A stretch of 64,000 bases of DNA from IMG/VR virus record IMGVR_UViG_3300042914_003272, positions 1 through 64,000 of that record; one strand, given 5' to 3'. Origin of the DNA: a virus. A program made the position numbers and the translations under genes. Under the pieces are notes generated by a model, which was given only the letters and a program-made list of their open reading frames with translations, made no database searches and had not been told where the DNA came from. Positions 63,092 to 64,000 of this stretch are shown here, one piece after another (position 1 is the stretch's first letter; every line of letters begins with the position of its first letter).

Positions 63092-63295
63092 TTACTCTTG
63101 AGGAGTGGGTGGTGCTATTCCAGCAATCCTTTTAGCATCTAAAAAGATTATCTTTGCATTGATATTGTTGGCTCTTTGTTGTTCTTCCAAAATACTTACA
63201 AGTTCATTTTGATTCATAGGTGCTTTTGACTTAACAGTGGTAGTGCCTTGATAGCCTTCACTGTCTTTGTAGTGAACTATGTAGGTTACAGCCAT
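63092..63295 (-). CDS. Small hypothetical protein
   Basis: 67 residues, beta-alpha-beta style (TYIVHYKDSEGYQGTTTVKSKAPMNQNELVSILEEQQRANNINAKIIFLDAKRIAG). Between dnaB and the gene at 63357, so probably part of the replication operon. No family. Confidence 0.55.
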   Translation of the reverse strand: MAVTYIVHYKDSEGYQGTTTVKSKAPMNQNELVSILEEQQRANNINAKIIFLDAKRIAGIAPPTPQE

Positions 63296-63356
63296 TTTCT
63301 TTTCTCCTGTTAGTTGGTAAAATTTAGCAAACGAAATGTTTGTTTAGAAACCTCAC

Positions 63357-63995
63357 TTACGCCACATTCCTTAAATTACTCAATACTTTGTTTTTGTCTG
63401 CAAGCATATTGGGGAAATTGTCAGGGAATGTTTTACTAATCCACAATTCCCAGACATCTATCTCAGCTTGAGATTTGGTGTAATGGAACTTAGATAAGTC
63501 ACATTTACATTCCAAATATTCTTTGTATTGAGTTTTTACCCAAGCCCAAGAGGTTTTAACCCATGAAGGAAGATTATCTATTTCCTTCAACACTCTAGCG
63601 GCGTTAGCCGCAGGTGATGTGGTGTACTCCTGGAAATCCAACATCATGGCTTCAATTAAAGCTAAACCCTGCTCATCATATTCTCGTTTAGCAAGCCATA
63701 TCATAACTTGACCAGAAGTAATTTCTTTGCCTTCGTAATGCGGTGTCCTGGGTAGATAAACTTCTTTAAGGTATTTAACTACGTCAGGTTTATATTGGTG
63801 TTTGCCAAGACTAGTCCTCCAAGGCTGCAAGGGTTTAGGCTTCCATTTGTCCTCAAACTTCTGGGTAGAAGAATAAGTGTTTTGTAGTGGAAGTGGTTGG
63901 TATTCTAGAGGTACTGAGGGTGGAAGTGTTGGTATTGAATCTACTACTGGAAACTCCTGTAGTGGACTAGCCATCTCGCGCACAGGGAAATCCAA
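63357..63995 (-). CDS. Hypothetical replication-region protein, possibly cut by window edge
   Basis: The frame is open to the edge; TTG 63995 or ATG 63974 could start it, or it continues outside. Residues ~1-60 are Pro-rich and disordered, followed by a helical domain (PDVVKYLKEVYLPRT, TSGQVMIWLAKREYDEQGLALIEAMMLDF, WELWISKTFPDNFPNML). Beside dnaB, so it might be a helicase loader or initiator. No motif proves it. A CGGCGTTAGCCG hairpin with a GGTGATGTGGTG box lies inside the gene at 63599. Confidence 0.5.
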   Translation of the reverse strand: MDFPVREMASPLQEFPVVDSIPTLPPSVPLEYQPLPLQNTYSSTQKFEDKWKPKPLQPWRTSLGKHQYKPDVVKYLKEVYLPRTPHYEGKEITSGQVMIWLAKREYDEQGLALIEAMMLDFQEYTTSPAANAARVLKEIDNLPSWVKTSWAWVKTQYKEYLECKCDLSKFHYTKSQAEIDVWELWISKTFPDNFPNMLADKNKVLSNLRNVA

Positions 63996-64000
63996 TACTG

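Overview
The window is part of a tailed-phage (or prophage) genome whose host is most likely a filamentous, Nostoc-type cyanobacterium. Phage origin is clear: a large terminase with all ATPase and nuclease motifs, a small-terminase candidate, a portal, a scaffold-like protein, a probable major capsid protein and many virion-type proteins. The cyanobacterial host is inferred from AT-rich composition, a group I intron whose core resembles the Anabaena tRNA-Leu intron, and GGCTAACGCC / GGCTACGCC intergenic hairpins like the small dispersed repeats known from Nostoc genomes. No tail sheath or obvious tape measure is seen, and there are many glycine-rich membrane-active virion proteins, so a podovirus-like particle is plausible but unproven. 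Both ends of the window cut through genes.

Layout. (1) 0.4-22.2 kb: late genes on the minus strand, reading right to left from portal (21.3 kb), scaffold and capsid to tail and receptor-binding proteins, with single plus-strand genes ('morons') at 5.6, 7.3, 8.2 and 14 kb. (2) 22.2-33.4 kb: plus-strand run of small, mostly unknown early-type genes, including a NADAR-like and a DUF4326-like protein; two long non-coding stretches (24.2-24.7 and 25.2-25.9 kb) could hold an origin or RNA. (3) 33.3-43.6 kb: minus strand again, with large and small terminase, six or more probable internal virion proteins, a truncated sigma factor and a putative DNA-binding regulator. (4) 43.7-61.6 kb: plus strand, with a PDDEXK nuclease, a single-chain RNA polymerase candidate carrying DxDGD, a 1,884-residue protein, an ASCH protein, SSB and a UvrD-like helicase; dCTP deaminase/dUTPase is on the minus strand. 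(5) 61.6-64 kb: minus-strand DnaB helicase and neighbours.

Regulation is the most striking part. Nearly every plus-strand transcription unit starts with one of two related modules. 'Type A' is a short GC hairpin with loop TAAC, GATT or similar (for example GGGGCTAACGCCCC), followed after a few bases by TGRTGTA or a close variant. 'Type B' is a conserved ATGGnnGCTACGCnnC hairpin, usually directly after a terminator, followed by TGTAGTT. In both, the hairpin ends about 30-50 bases before the start codon. A third motif, AGCAAAATAAACRG ('type C'), lies just upstream of starts on both strands, sometimes downstream of an extended -10 (TGnTATAAT). Together with the phage-encoded DxDGD polymerase and sigma factor this suggests a dedicated expression programme.

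Other notable features are a group I intron that appears to interrupt the stop codon of the capsid gene, with a free-standing HNH homing endonuclease beside it; a roughly 455-base dual-coding overlap between portal and scaffold; and about ten small genes of under 60 codons, several preceded by the same modules. Function calls are by reading motifs only; no database search was run.
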